Shown piece after piece: positions 54,770-62,483 of a DNA stretch of 64,000 nt. Source of the DNA: Thermohalobaculum xanthum (lineage in GTDB: Bacteria; Pseudomonadota; Alphaproteobacteria; Rhodobacterales; Rhodobacteraceae); assembly GCF_016623495.1 (NCBI RefSeq), contig NZ_JAEHHL010000002.1, forward strand, positions 186,001 through 250,000, written 5' to 3'. Position 1 is the first letter of the stretch; every line of letters begins with the position of its first letter. A program made the position numbers and the translations under genes. The notes below the pieces were generated by a model. That model was not told where the DNA came from. It did not search any database and saw nothing but the letters and a program-made list of their open reading frames with translations.

Positions 54770-57088
54770 ATGCTGAACCATCTTCCCGAACATCTGCGGC
54801 CCGGCGCGCGCGACGCGGCCCGGCAAAGCATCATCATGCGTGTGGACCGGCGCGACGTCCTCAAGGGCGCGCTCGCCGGCTTCGCGCTCGGCCTCTTCGC
54901 GCGTCCGGCAACGGCGTTCGAGCCCTACCCCACGGGCGGGCTCGAGATGCCCCGCGGGCTGGTGACCGACCCGCTCGTCTTCGTGTCGATCGACCCGGAC
55001 GGGACCGTCACGATCGTCGCTCACCGCTCGGAGATGGGCCAGGGCTCGCGGACCTCGCTTCCGATGGTGCTGGCCGACGAGATGGACGCCGACTGGAACC
55101 GCGTGAAGATCGTCCAGGCCCCGGGCGACGAGCCGCGATACGGCAACCAGGACACCGACGGATCGCGCTCGCTGCGCCACCACGTGCAGTCGATGCGCCA
55201 GATGGGAGCCGCGGTGCGCGAAATGCTGCGCCGCGCCGCCGCCAAGTCCTGGGGCGTCGAGCCCTCGGCGGTCACGGTCGGACTCCACGAGGCCCAGGGC
55301 CCCGGCGGACAGCGCGCGGGCTTCGGTGAGCTGGCCGAGGCGGCAATGGTCGAACCGGTCCCCGCCTTCGAGGAGTTGACCTTCAAGGACGAGGCCGCGT
55401 TCCGCTACATCGGCAAGGGCGAGGTCCAGATCACCGACCTGCGCGACATCACGACCGGCGCGGCGATCTACGGCGCAGATGTCATCCTCGACGGCATGAA
55501 GACGGCGGTCATCGCCCGCCCGCCCGTCCTCGGCGGCAAGGTGAAAAGCTATGACGCGACCGAGACGCTTGCCGTCCCGGGCGTCGAGCAGGTGATCGAA
55601 CTGGCGGGGGCCGAGGCCCCGGTCAACTTCCTGCCGCTCGGCGGGCTCGCGGTCGTCGCGACGAACACCTGGGCGGCCGAGCAAGGCCGCGAGAAACTCA
55701 AGATTGAGTGGGAGGACGGCCCCAACGCCGGGTACGAGTCGGGATCCTACCGCGCTGCGATGGACGCGGCCTCGCAAGCCCCCGACAACATCTTCCGCGA
55801 GCAGGGCGACACGCCCGCGGCCTTCGCGGCGGCGGCAAAGACCTTCGAACGCGCCTATTTCCAGACCCATATGGCGCATATTCCAATGGAGCCGCCGGTC
55901 GCTGTCGCAAATGTCACCGCGGACGCCTGCGAGGTCTGGCTTCCGGTGCAAAGCCCCTATGGCGCACGCGAAGACCTGGCCAAGGATCTCGGCATCCCGA
56001 TCGAGAACGTGAAGGTCAACGTCACGCTGCTGGGCGGCGGCTTCGGGCGGAAGTCGAAATGGGACTTCGCGATCGAGGCGGCGCGGCTCTCGCAAGCCGT
56101 CGGCGCGCCGGTGCGGGTGCAGTGGTCGCGCGAGGACGACATCCGTCACAGCTTCATGCACACCACCTCGGTCGAACGGCTCAGGGTGGCAATGGACGGC
56201 AAGGGCAAGGTGACGGGCTGGCATCACACCTCGGTCGCGCCGTCGATCCTCTCGACCTTCGCGCCGGACAGCGGCTACCAGTTCTTCATCGAGCACGGCA
56301 TGGGCCATGTCGATGCGCCGTGGGATGTCCCGAACATCCGCTGCGACAACGCGAAGGCGATGGCCCATGCGCGGATCGGCTGGTTCCGCTCGGTCTCGAA
56401 CGTGCCGCGCGCCTGGGCGGTGCAGAGCTTCATCGCCGAGTTGGCCGACGAGCTGGGCCGCGACCACAAGGAGATGCTGCTCGAACTGATCGGCCCGCCG
56501 CGCAAGGTCGACATCGCGACCGCCGGGATGCCCGAGGACTTCTGGAACTATGGCGAGCCCTACGAGGAATACCCGATCGACACCGGGCGCCTTGCGCATG
56601 TGGTCGAGGTCGCCGCCGATGCGGCAGGCTGGGGTGCATCGCTGCCCGAGGGCGAAGGGATTGGCCTCGCGGTGCATCGCAGCTTCGTGACCTATGTCGC
56701 GGTGGCCGCGCGGGTGAAGGTGGTCGATCGCGTGATCCGTGTGCCCGAGATGCATTTCGCCGTGGACTGCGGCTTCGCCGCGAACCCCGAGCGCATACGC
56801 AGCCAGATGGAGGGCTCGGCGGTCATGGGCATGACCCTGGCCCTCCACTCGGGGATCACCTACGAGAACGGGCGGGTCCAGCAGTCCAATTTCTACGACT
56901 ACGACGTCGTGCGGTCCGACAACTTCCCCGAGCGGGTCGATGTCCACATCGTGCCGCACCCGTTCTCGGTCCATGCCTCGGGTATCGGCGAGCCCGGCGT
57001 GCCGCCGGTCGCACCTGCAATCGGCAACGCGATCTTCGCGGCCACCGGCCAACGGCTGCGTGATCTGCCGCTGGGCACCGAAGTCTGA
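54770..57088 (+). CDS. Molybdopterin-binding subunit, isoquinoline 1-oxidoreductase/aldehyde dehydrogenase type (IorB)
   Basis: 772 residues. A twin-arginine-type leader (DRRDVLKGALAGFALGLF, about residues 25-42, ending ATA) suggests periplasmic location. The catalytic region has GGGFGRKSKWDFA, and the active-site Glu is in GEPGVPPVAPAIGNA near the C-terminus. The enzyme hydroxylates an N-heterocycle or aldehyde using water. It pairs with the [2Fe-2S] subunit upstream. No cytochrome c or coxG/xdhC-type partner lies next to it. Substrate cannot be read from sequence. Confidence 0.9.
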   Translation: MLNHLPEHLRPGARDAARQSIIMRVDRRDVLKGALAGFALGLFARPATAFEPYPTGGLEMPRGLVTDPLVFVSIDPDGTVTIVAHRSEMGQGSRTSLPMVLADEMDADWNRVKIVQAPGDEPRYGNQDTDGSRSLRHHVQSMRQMGAAVREMLRRAAAKSWGVEPSAVTVGLHEAQGPGGQRAGFGELAEAAMVEPVPAFEELTFKDEAAFRYIGKGEVQITDLRDITTGAAIYGADVILDGMKTAVIARPPVLGGKVKSYDATETLAVPGVEQVIELAGAEAPVNFLPLGGLAVVATNTWAAEQGREKLKIEWEDGPNAGYESGSYRAAMDAASQAPDNIFREQGDTPAAFAAAAKTFERAYFQTHMAHIPMEPPVAVANVTADACEVWLPVQSPYGAREDLAKDLGIPIENVKVNVTLLGGGFGRKSKWDFAIEAARLSQAVGAPVRVQWSREDDIRHSFMHTTSVERLRVAMDGKGKVTGWHHTSVAPSILSTFAPDSGYQFFIEHGMGHVDAPWDVPNIRCDNAKAMAHARIGWFRSVSNVPRAWAVQSFIAELADELGRDHKEMLLELIGPPRKVDIATAGMPEDFWNYGEPYEEYPIDTGRLAHVVEVAADAAGWGASLPEGEGIGLAVHRSFVTYVAVAARVKVVDRVIRVPEMHFAVDCGFAANPERIRSQMEGSAVMGMTLALHSGITYENGRVQQSNFYDYDVVRSDNFPERVDVHIVPHPFSVHASGIGEPGVPPVAPAIGNAIFAATGQRLRDLPLGTEV

Positions 57089-57103
57089 GGGGCCTCACGT
57101 CCG

Positions 57104-57128
57104 GCCCCGTCCGGCTGCCGGGCGGGGC
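57104..57128 (+). terminator. Terminator hairpin after iorB-type gene
   Basis: Eleven-base-pair stem GCCCCGTCCGG / CCGGGCGGGGC with one T-G wobble and a three-base loop; tail TCCCTCTC. Confidence 0.6.
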
Positions 57129-57248
57129 TCCCTCTCGCGCACTGGGGCGCGAAGCACGCGCCCGCATGCCATGACGGCAAGGGTTGCAGCCTTGCCGCAC
57201 ACCGGCGCATCCTGCGCCGGTTCCATCAGCGAGGCAGGCCCGACCGCA

Positions 57249-57722
57249 ATGCATCCCGACCCCGCCGTGCTCTTCGTCTGCCTCGGCAATATCTGCCGCT
57301 CGCCGCTGGCCGAGGCCGCCTTCCGCGCCGAGGCCGAGCGCCAGGGTCTGCAAGCCATCGTGGACTCGGCCGGCATGGGGGGCTGGCATGCCGGCGAGCC
57401 GCCGGACCCCCGGGCGCAAACCGTCGCCCGGGCGCATGGTGTCGAGATCGGACACCTGCGCGCGCGGCAGGTGACGGCCGCCGACTTCCACCAGTTCAGC
57501 CATGTCATCGCGCTCGACGGCAGCAACCTGCGGGATCTGCGGCGGCTGCGGCCCGGCCAGGCGCGGGCAAGCCTGAGCCTCCTTCTCGACCACGTTCCCG
57601 GACGCGGCGGCGAGGACGTGGCCGACCCCTATTACGGAAGCGCCGAGGGGTTCGAAGTGACCTGGGCCGAGGTCCGGGCCGGTGCCGCGGGGCTGGTGAG
57701 GGCGCTCCTGAGCCCCGCATGA
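57249..57722 (+). CDS. Low-molecular-weight protein tyrosine phosphatase
   Basis: 157 residues. The P-loop CLGNICRS (Cys11-Ser18) is the C-x5-R-S signature, and the general-acid loop is DPYYG near residue 126. It hydrolyses phosphotyrosine in the cytoplasm. It could in principle act on the Wzc tail, as Wzb does, but lies about 28 kb from it and in another operon. The stop overlaps the start of the next gene (ATGA). Confidence 0.92.
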   Translation: MHPDPAVLFVCLGNICRSPLAEAAFRAEAERQGLQAIVDSAGMGGWHAGEPPDPRAQTVARAHGVEIGHLRARQVTAADFHQFSHVIALDGSNLRDLRRLRPGQARASLSLLLDHVPGRGGEDVADPYYGSAEGFEVTWAEVRAGAAGLVRALLSPA

Positions 57723-58522
57723 ACTCGCTTCCGCAGCGCGCCGCTTCGTTGCTGGGCGAGCGCGTGGTGCGAACCACCCGGCTCCATGGCGGTGACCTGT
57801 ACGAGGTCCACTTCCTCCACCTCGCATCCGGCGCGACGGCCGTGGCCAAGACCGGCCCGCGCGCCGCAGCCGAGGCCCGGATGCTCGCGGCGATCCGCGA
57901 CGCCGGCGCGCCCGCTCCGCGTGTCCTGGGGGTGGGGCCGGATCTGCTGCTGATCGAGGCGCTGGAAGACCGGGGCGGCCCGGCCAGCGCCTGGCGCGAC
58001 CTTGGCCGCGTCCTGCGGAAGCTGCACGCGCGGATCGGCCCGCATTACGGCTGGCCCGAGGACCACGCCTTCGGCCCCGTCGCGATCGACAATCAGCCCT
58101 CCGACCACTGGCCGTCTTTCTGGGCCGAGCATCGACTGCTCTCGGGGCTGGAAGAGCTCCCCGCCGAGATCGCGCGCAGGCTCGAGGCGCTGGCCGCGCG
58201 GATGGGCGAGCGGCTACCCGCGCGTCCGGCGGCCAGCCTGCTGCACGGCGACCTGTGGTCGGGCAACGTCCTCGGCGCGAGCGGACGGATCACCGGGCTG
58301 ATCGACCCGGCCTGCTATCACGGCCATGCCGAGGTCGATCTGGCCATGCTCGCGCTCTTCGGCGCGCCGGGCGATGCGTTCTGGGAGGGATACGCCGCTT
58401 CCGAGCCCGACCTCGCCCGGCGCCGGCCGATCTACCAGCTGTGGCCCGCGCTGGTGCATCTGCGCCTGTTCGGTTCGGGCTATCGCGGCCTGGTCGAGCG
58501 GTTGCTGCGCGAGGCCGGCTAG
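57719..58522 (+). CDS. Fructosamine kinase family protein
   Basis: 267 residues. APH-like fold with the catalytic HGDLWSGNV and the metal-binding GLIDPACYHGHAEVDLAML. Bacterial homologues phosphorylate ketoamines (Amadori products) or related sugars, starting deglycation of proteins or free amino acids. Translationally coupled to the phosphatase; the pairing of a fructosamine-kinase-like gene with an LMW phosphatase is known, and the phosphatase may act on a phosphorylated ketoamine. Confidence 0.88.
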   Translation: MNSLPQRAASLLGERVVRTTRLHGGDLYEVHFLHLASGATAVAKTGPRAAAEARMLAAIRDAGAPAPRVLGVGPDLLLIEALEDRGGPASAWRDLGRVLRKLHARIGPHYGWPEDHAFGPVAIDNQPSDHWPSFWAEHRLLSGLEELPAEIARRLEALAARMGERLPARPAASLLHGDLWSGNVLGASGRITGLIDPACYHGHAEVDLAMLALFGAPGDAFWEGYAASEPDLARRRPIYQLWPALVHLRLFGSGYRGLVERLLREAG

Positions 58523-58552
58523 CCGAGCACATTGCCGCACGCCCCTCGGCGC

Positions 58553-59587
58553 TCAGGCGCCGACGACCGTCTGCAGCAGGATGGCGCAGGCATAGACCGC
58601 CAGAAGCCCGGCGCTCTCGAAGCCGATGCCGCCGATGCCCCGTTTCTGGCGGATGATCAGCCCCAGCAGCAGGATCGACGTCATGGCGATCCCGACACCC
58701 AGCCAGAACAGGTCCGCCCGGCCGATGGCGTGGTAGATCGAGCCGTCGCGATAGGCGATGTCGGCCAAAGTGAGGAACAGCACGTCGAAGGTGTTGCCGC
58801 CGATGATCGCACCGACCGCAAGCTGCACCGCGCCGCGCCGCACGGCGGCCAGGGTGGTCACCAGTTCCGGCAAAGACGTCGCCAGCGCCGTCATCAGCGC
58901 GCCGATGGTGGCTTCGCTCAGCTGCGTGCGGTCAGCGATCTCACCCCCTGTCTGCGCGATCACCCACCCGGCCAAGCTCATCACCAGCGCCAGCGCCGCG
59001 AACTCGAGCGCCACCGGCCTGATCCCGCGCATCCCGCCATGGCCTTCCTCGGGCAGGTCCTTTCTCGTCTCGGGTGTCGTCACCGGGTGCCACATCGGCA
59101 TAGACCGCGTGCGCGCGCCGCTGCGGGTCCCCAGCACATAGATGACGGGCAGCAGCAGCGAGACCGGATGGACGCCCAGCACGCTCACCTCGGGCCCCGC
59201 GAAGGCAAGCACCGGCAGGCTCAGCATCAGTGCCAGAAGTGCCGCCTGCAGGACATGGGTCAGTTCGGCCGCGGCGTGCTCGAGATTGGCGCGCCGGTAA
59301 AGGATGTCGGCGACCGCCAGGAATGCGGTCTGCGCCGCGATTCCGCCGATGCCGTTCGAGAAGGCCAGCGACGCGCGCCCGTCGAGCGCCGAGGCGACCG
59401 AGACGACCGTGCCCGAGAGCGACGTCGCCATGCCAAGCAGCACGCCGCCCACCAGCGCCTCGCCCATACCCGTCATGTCGGCCAGCCGGTCGGCGGCACG
59501 CGCGAGTCGCGTCCCCGAGACCGCGACGACCAGCGCCGCGCACAGGAACACGGCGACAAGCGCCGGCAGATCAAGCGTCTCGAGCAT
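58553..59587 (-). CDS. CaCA-family cation exchanger-like membrane protein
   Basis: 344 residues with about ten membrane segments in two inverted halves. The second alpha repeat is canonical (ALATSLPELVTTL...GGNTFDVLFL). The first repeat is altered: MATSLSGTVVSVASAL lacks the Pro-Glu, and GNGIGG replaces the usual GSN-type end. The family exchanges Ca2+ for Na+ or H+; the missing Glu would alter ion binding. The ATG at 59587 has a poor ribosome-binding site. Confidence 0.85.
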   Translation of the reverse strand: MLETLDLPALVAVFLCAALVVAVSGTRLARAADRLADMTGMGEALVGGVLLGMATSLSGTVVSVASALDGRASLAFSNGIGGIAAQTAFLAVADILYRRANLEHAAAELTHVLQAALLALMLSLPVLAFAGPEVSVLGVHPVSLLLPVIYVLGTRSGARTRSMPMWHPVTTPETRKDLPEEGHGGMRGIRPVALEFAALALVMSLAGWVIAQTGGEIADRTQLSEATIGALMTALATSLPELVTTLAAVRRGAVQLAVGAIIGGNTFDVLFLTLADIAYRDGSIYHAIGRADLFWLGVGIAMTSILLLGLIIRQKRGIGGIGFESAGLLAVYACAILLQTVVGA

Positions 59588-60234
59588 CAACGATCATGTA
59601 CCCGGCATGGCGGCGCCCCGCCAGCGCGGCCAGCCGACGCATCCGCGCTAGAAGACACCGGGGCGGGCGCCCGCACCGATAGGCGCGCGGTGCACCGGCA
59701 GGTCATGGACCACCTCCGGCGCCGACAGGTGGACGTGCGAGCCGTGCTCGACCCGCGGGAACGCCTGACCCTGTCCGGTAGCATTAAGCGGACTGCGCTG
59801 GACGCCGCCTCGCTCGACAAATGAATGTCCCTTCAACCCCGATCGGGCAGCCCGCGGCGCGCCCAGCAGCGCCTGATACGCGGAATTCGATCGCCTGGTG
59901 AACGGCGCCAGCCAGCGAGACGTGGCCGTGCAGCGCCGGGTCAGGATCAAGGGCCACTAGCTGCACAACGCGTTCAGGTCGCGTCGGCCCGCGCCATCGC
60001 CCGCGAGCGCGGGCTTCGCACCGAGATCGTCGAGCCCGACGCTTCGCCGTTGACCGTCCAGGGCCCGACGGTTGAGAACGTAATCGACGCGCCCTTCGGC
60101 GACTGGGTGCGCAAGATGAGGCTCTTCTGGTTCGCCCATACTCAGGGCGCCAAAGCCCTCGGCCACGTCGCACAGCCAGTCGCCAGCGGAGGTCGCAAGC
60201 CGTTGTTTCACTGTTGGTTTGTCTGGGGAACCCT
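59588..60234. other. Degenerate, non-coding-like region
   Basis: About 650 bases between the exchanger and the tRNA. Open frames run on both strands but none shows conserved motifs, good starts or the usual codon pattern. A plus-strand frame around 59900-60200 (with RERGLRTEIVEPDASPLTVQ) looks like a decayed gene rather than a live one. I could not identify the ancestor. Confidence 0.5.
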
Positions 60235-60311
60235 TGGTAGCGAGGGAGGGACTCGAACCCTCGACCTCAGGATTATGAGTCCTGCGCTCTAACCAGCTGA
60301 GCTACCTCGCC
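60235..60311 (-). tRNA. tRNA-Met (CAT anticodon), elongator type
   Basis: 77 bases with encoded CCA. On the minus strand it begins GGCGAGGTAGCTCAGCTGG. The acceptor stem pairs GGCGAGG with CCTCGCT (first pair G-U). D-loop AGCTGGTTAGAG, anticodon loop CTCATAA (anticodon plus-strand 60275-60277), and T-loop TTCGAGT. Ile2 (lysidine-modified CAT) cannot be excluded by anticodon alone, but the body matches alphaproteobacterial elongator Met tRNA. Confidence 0.93.
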
Positions 60312-60394
60312 AAGGCGTGCGCCTGATTAAGGCCCGGCGGATGCCTCGTCAAGACGCGAGTTGGCCCGCCGCGCAAGGCGCCGCGGGCGACCCG

Positions 60395-61444
60395 TCAGCC
60401 GATCGTTCGGGATAGAACGTCCAGCCAGTTCTCGCGGCAGATGCGGTTGATCAGCGTCTCGCCGTAGCCGGCTTGGCGCATCGCCGCCACCAGCCGCGGC
60501 AGCCCGGTGACGTCGCCGATCTCGCGCGGGAGCTCGCAGCCGTCGTAGTCCGAGCCGAGCGCCACGCCGCCTTCGCCCACCCGCTCGATCAGGTGATCGA
60601 GATGGCGCAGCATGGTCGTGATCGGCGTCTCGTGATCGAGCCGGCAATCCTCGCGCAGGAAGGCGACGTGGAAATTGAGCCCCACGAGTCCGCCCGATTC
60701 CCGGATCGCATCGAGCTGGCGGTCGGTCAGGTTGCGCGCATTGGGCGAGACCGCGTGGGCGTTCGAGTGCGAGGCCACCAGCGGCTTGGTGCTGATCCGC
60801 GCGACATCCCAGAACCCTGCCTCGGTCAGGTGCGACAGATCGACGAGGATGCCCAGCCGCTCGCAGGCCTGGACAAGGATCTCGCCCAGCTCGGTCAGGC
60901 CCTCGCCCGGCTCGAGCACGGGCTGGCGGTCCATCGGCGCACCATGGCCGAAGGCATTGGGCCGCGACCAGACCAGGCCCAGCGAGCGCAGGCCCGCGGC
61001 GTAGAGCACCTCGAGCGCGTTCAGCCCCGGGTCGATGCACTCGGCCCCCTCGACATGCGGAACCACCGCCAGCCGCCCCTCGGCCATGGCCGCACGCACC
61101 ATCGCGGTGTCGGTGCAGATCGCCACCTCCTGCGGCAGCTCGCGCGCAAGCCGCGTCAGCCGCGCGAACATCGCCAGAGTGAAGTCCAGCGCGTCGCGCT
61201 GCGCGACCGGCGCGAAGTTCATCGGGTCGTCGCGGTCATAGGGCTGGTCCAGCGCGTTCACCCGCGAGGGCGTGTAGATCGCGAAGAGCCCGCCGGCGAA
61301 GCCCGCCTCGCGCGCCCTCGGCAGGTCGATGTCGAGGCTCGGCTCGCCCGCTCCGAAGTCACGCACGCGCCCCAGGCGCTCGGCCACCTCCAGCTTCAGC
61401 AGCGTGTCGTTATGCCCGTCGAAAACCGCCACCTGGTCGGCCAT
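60395..61444 (-). CDS. Membrane (renal-type) dipeptidase, M19 family
   Basis: 349 residues. Zinc-ligand motifs: FDGHNDTL near the N-terminus (H-x-D), VEGAE (bridging Glu), the His pair region in SHSNAHA, and GSDYDG (Asp). It hydrolyses dipeptides, including those with D-amino acids in some homologues. No signal peptide was seen. GGGGAG precedes the ATG at 61444. Confidence 0.92.
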   Translation of the reverse strand: MADQVAVFDGHNDTLLKLEVAERLGRVRDFGAGEPSLDIDLPRAREAGFAGGLFAIYTPSRVNALDQPYDRDDPMNFAPVAQRDALDFTLAMFARLTRLARELPQEVAICTDTAMVRAAMAEGRLAVVPHVEGAECIDPGLNALEVLYAAGLRSLGLVWSRPNAFGHGAPMDRQPVLEPGEGLTELGEILVQACERLGILVDLSHLTEAGFWDVARISTKPLVASHSNAHAVSPNARNLTDRQLDAIRESGGLVGLNFHVAFLREDCRLDHETPITTMLRHLDHLIERVGEGGVALGSDYDGCELPREIGDVTGLPRLVAAMRQAGYGETLINRICRENWLDVLSRTIG

Positions 61445-61610
61445 GCCCGTGACTCCCCTGCCTCGTCGCGCGCCCACCCTCGGGCCTTCACGGGCGTGTT
61501 GCAAGAGGGCGCGTGAACGCCGCGTCGCCGGCGCACGAGTTAACACGACGCTAAGGTTGCCTTAACCATAACCCGCCTAGCCTCTGGCCGATCGCGTGCC
61601 AGAGGTGGGG

Positions 61611-62420
61611 ATGTCGCGTGCGCTGTGCCTATTCGTCGTCCTGCTCAGCGGGGGGCTTGCGCTTTTCGCGCCGAACGCCGCTCAGGGTGGCCCCTGGACG
61701 CATGAATCCGGCCGCGGCCAGATCATCATGTCTTCGGGCCGGAAGGTCGCGCCCGTCGGCGCCTTCACCGGCGGCAGCCCAGATCGCGATGACAGCTTCA
61801 CCCAGATCCTCGCCGAGGTCGGGCTCCTCGACAGCCTCACGGTGGGCGCGCGGGTTTATGCCGAGGTCTCGGCGGTCGAGCTGACCGACGCGACGCTGGG
61901 CGCGGGGCTCCTGGTCCGCCAGCGTCTGCACCGTGACGACCGCGGCAACGTCGTCTCGGTCGAGCTCGCCGGCTCCCTCCCGGCCGAGTCACTGGTCTCC
62001 GAGGCCGTCGCCGCCTCGAACCCTGATTCGACCCCCGAATTCGGCTTCAGCGCGCTTTACGGCACCAGCTGGTGGGGCGGCTGGGGCAGCGCCTGGCTGG
62101 GCGCCGCCGGGGGCTGGACCTGGCGCAGCGAAGGCACCGCCGACGAGCTGCGCGGCCAACTTGCGGGTGGCGTCCGCCCCTGGGATTGCTGCATGGCGAT
62201 GCTGGGTTTCTACGGCACGGCGCCGCTTTCGGAGGGAACCGAGGCAAGCCTCAGCATCGCGCCCTCCTTCGCCTACAGTTTTGGCCCCGATGTCGGGCGC
62301 AACACCAAGAAACCGCAGGGCCCGGTGAACGCGGTGACGCTGCAGATCGGCCTCAGCTACAACGTGCTCGACACCGACGAGGGGCTGGGCTTCCAGATCT
62401 CGTGGTGGCGCCCGTTCTGA
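61611..62420 (+). CDS. Small outer-membrane beta-barrel protein
   Basis: 269 residues. The signal peptide ends near AQG (about residue 26). The rest is beta-strand-rich with Gly/Trp repeats (SWWGGWGSAWLGAAGGWTWR) and ends WWRPF, a terminal Phe as in BAM substrates. The overall shape fits transporter-like or small outer-membrane proteins of alphaproteobacteria; no ligand is known. AGAGGTGGGG supports the ATG. Confidence 0.75.
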   Translation: MSRALCLFVVLLSGGLALFAPNAAQGGPWTHESGRGQIIMSSGRKVAPVGAFTGGSPDRDDSFTQILAEVGLLDSLTVGARVYAEVSAVELTDATLGAGLLVRQRLHRDDRGNVVSVELAGSLPAESLVSEAVAASNPDSTPEFGFSALYGTSWWGGWGSAWLGAAGGWTWRSEGTADELRGQLAGGVRPWDCCMAMLGFYGTAPLSEGTEASLSIAPSFAYSFGPDVGRNTKKPQGPVNAVTLQIGLSYNVLDTDEGLGFQISWWRPF

Positions 62421-62483
62421 GCGGCGCGCGGCCCGCGCTCGGCGCGCTGGACGGGCGCCGCGCGCTCTGCTAGGCGCGGGGCC

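Noticed and set aside
59588-60234. Insertion sequence between exchanger and tRNA
   Set aside because: No transposase motif, terminal inverted repeats or target duplication could be seen. Reported only as degenerate sequence.
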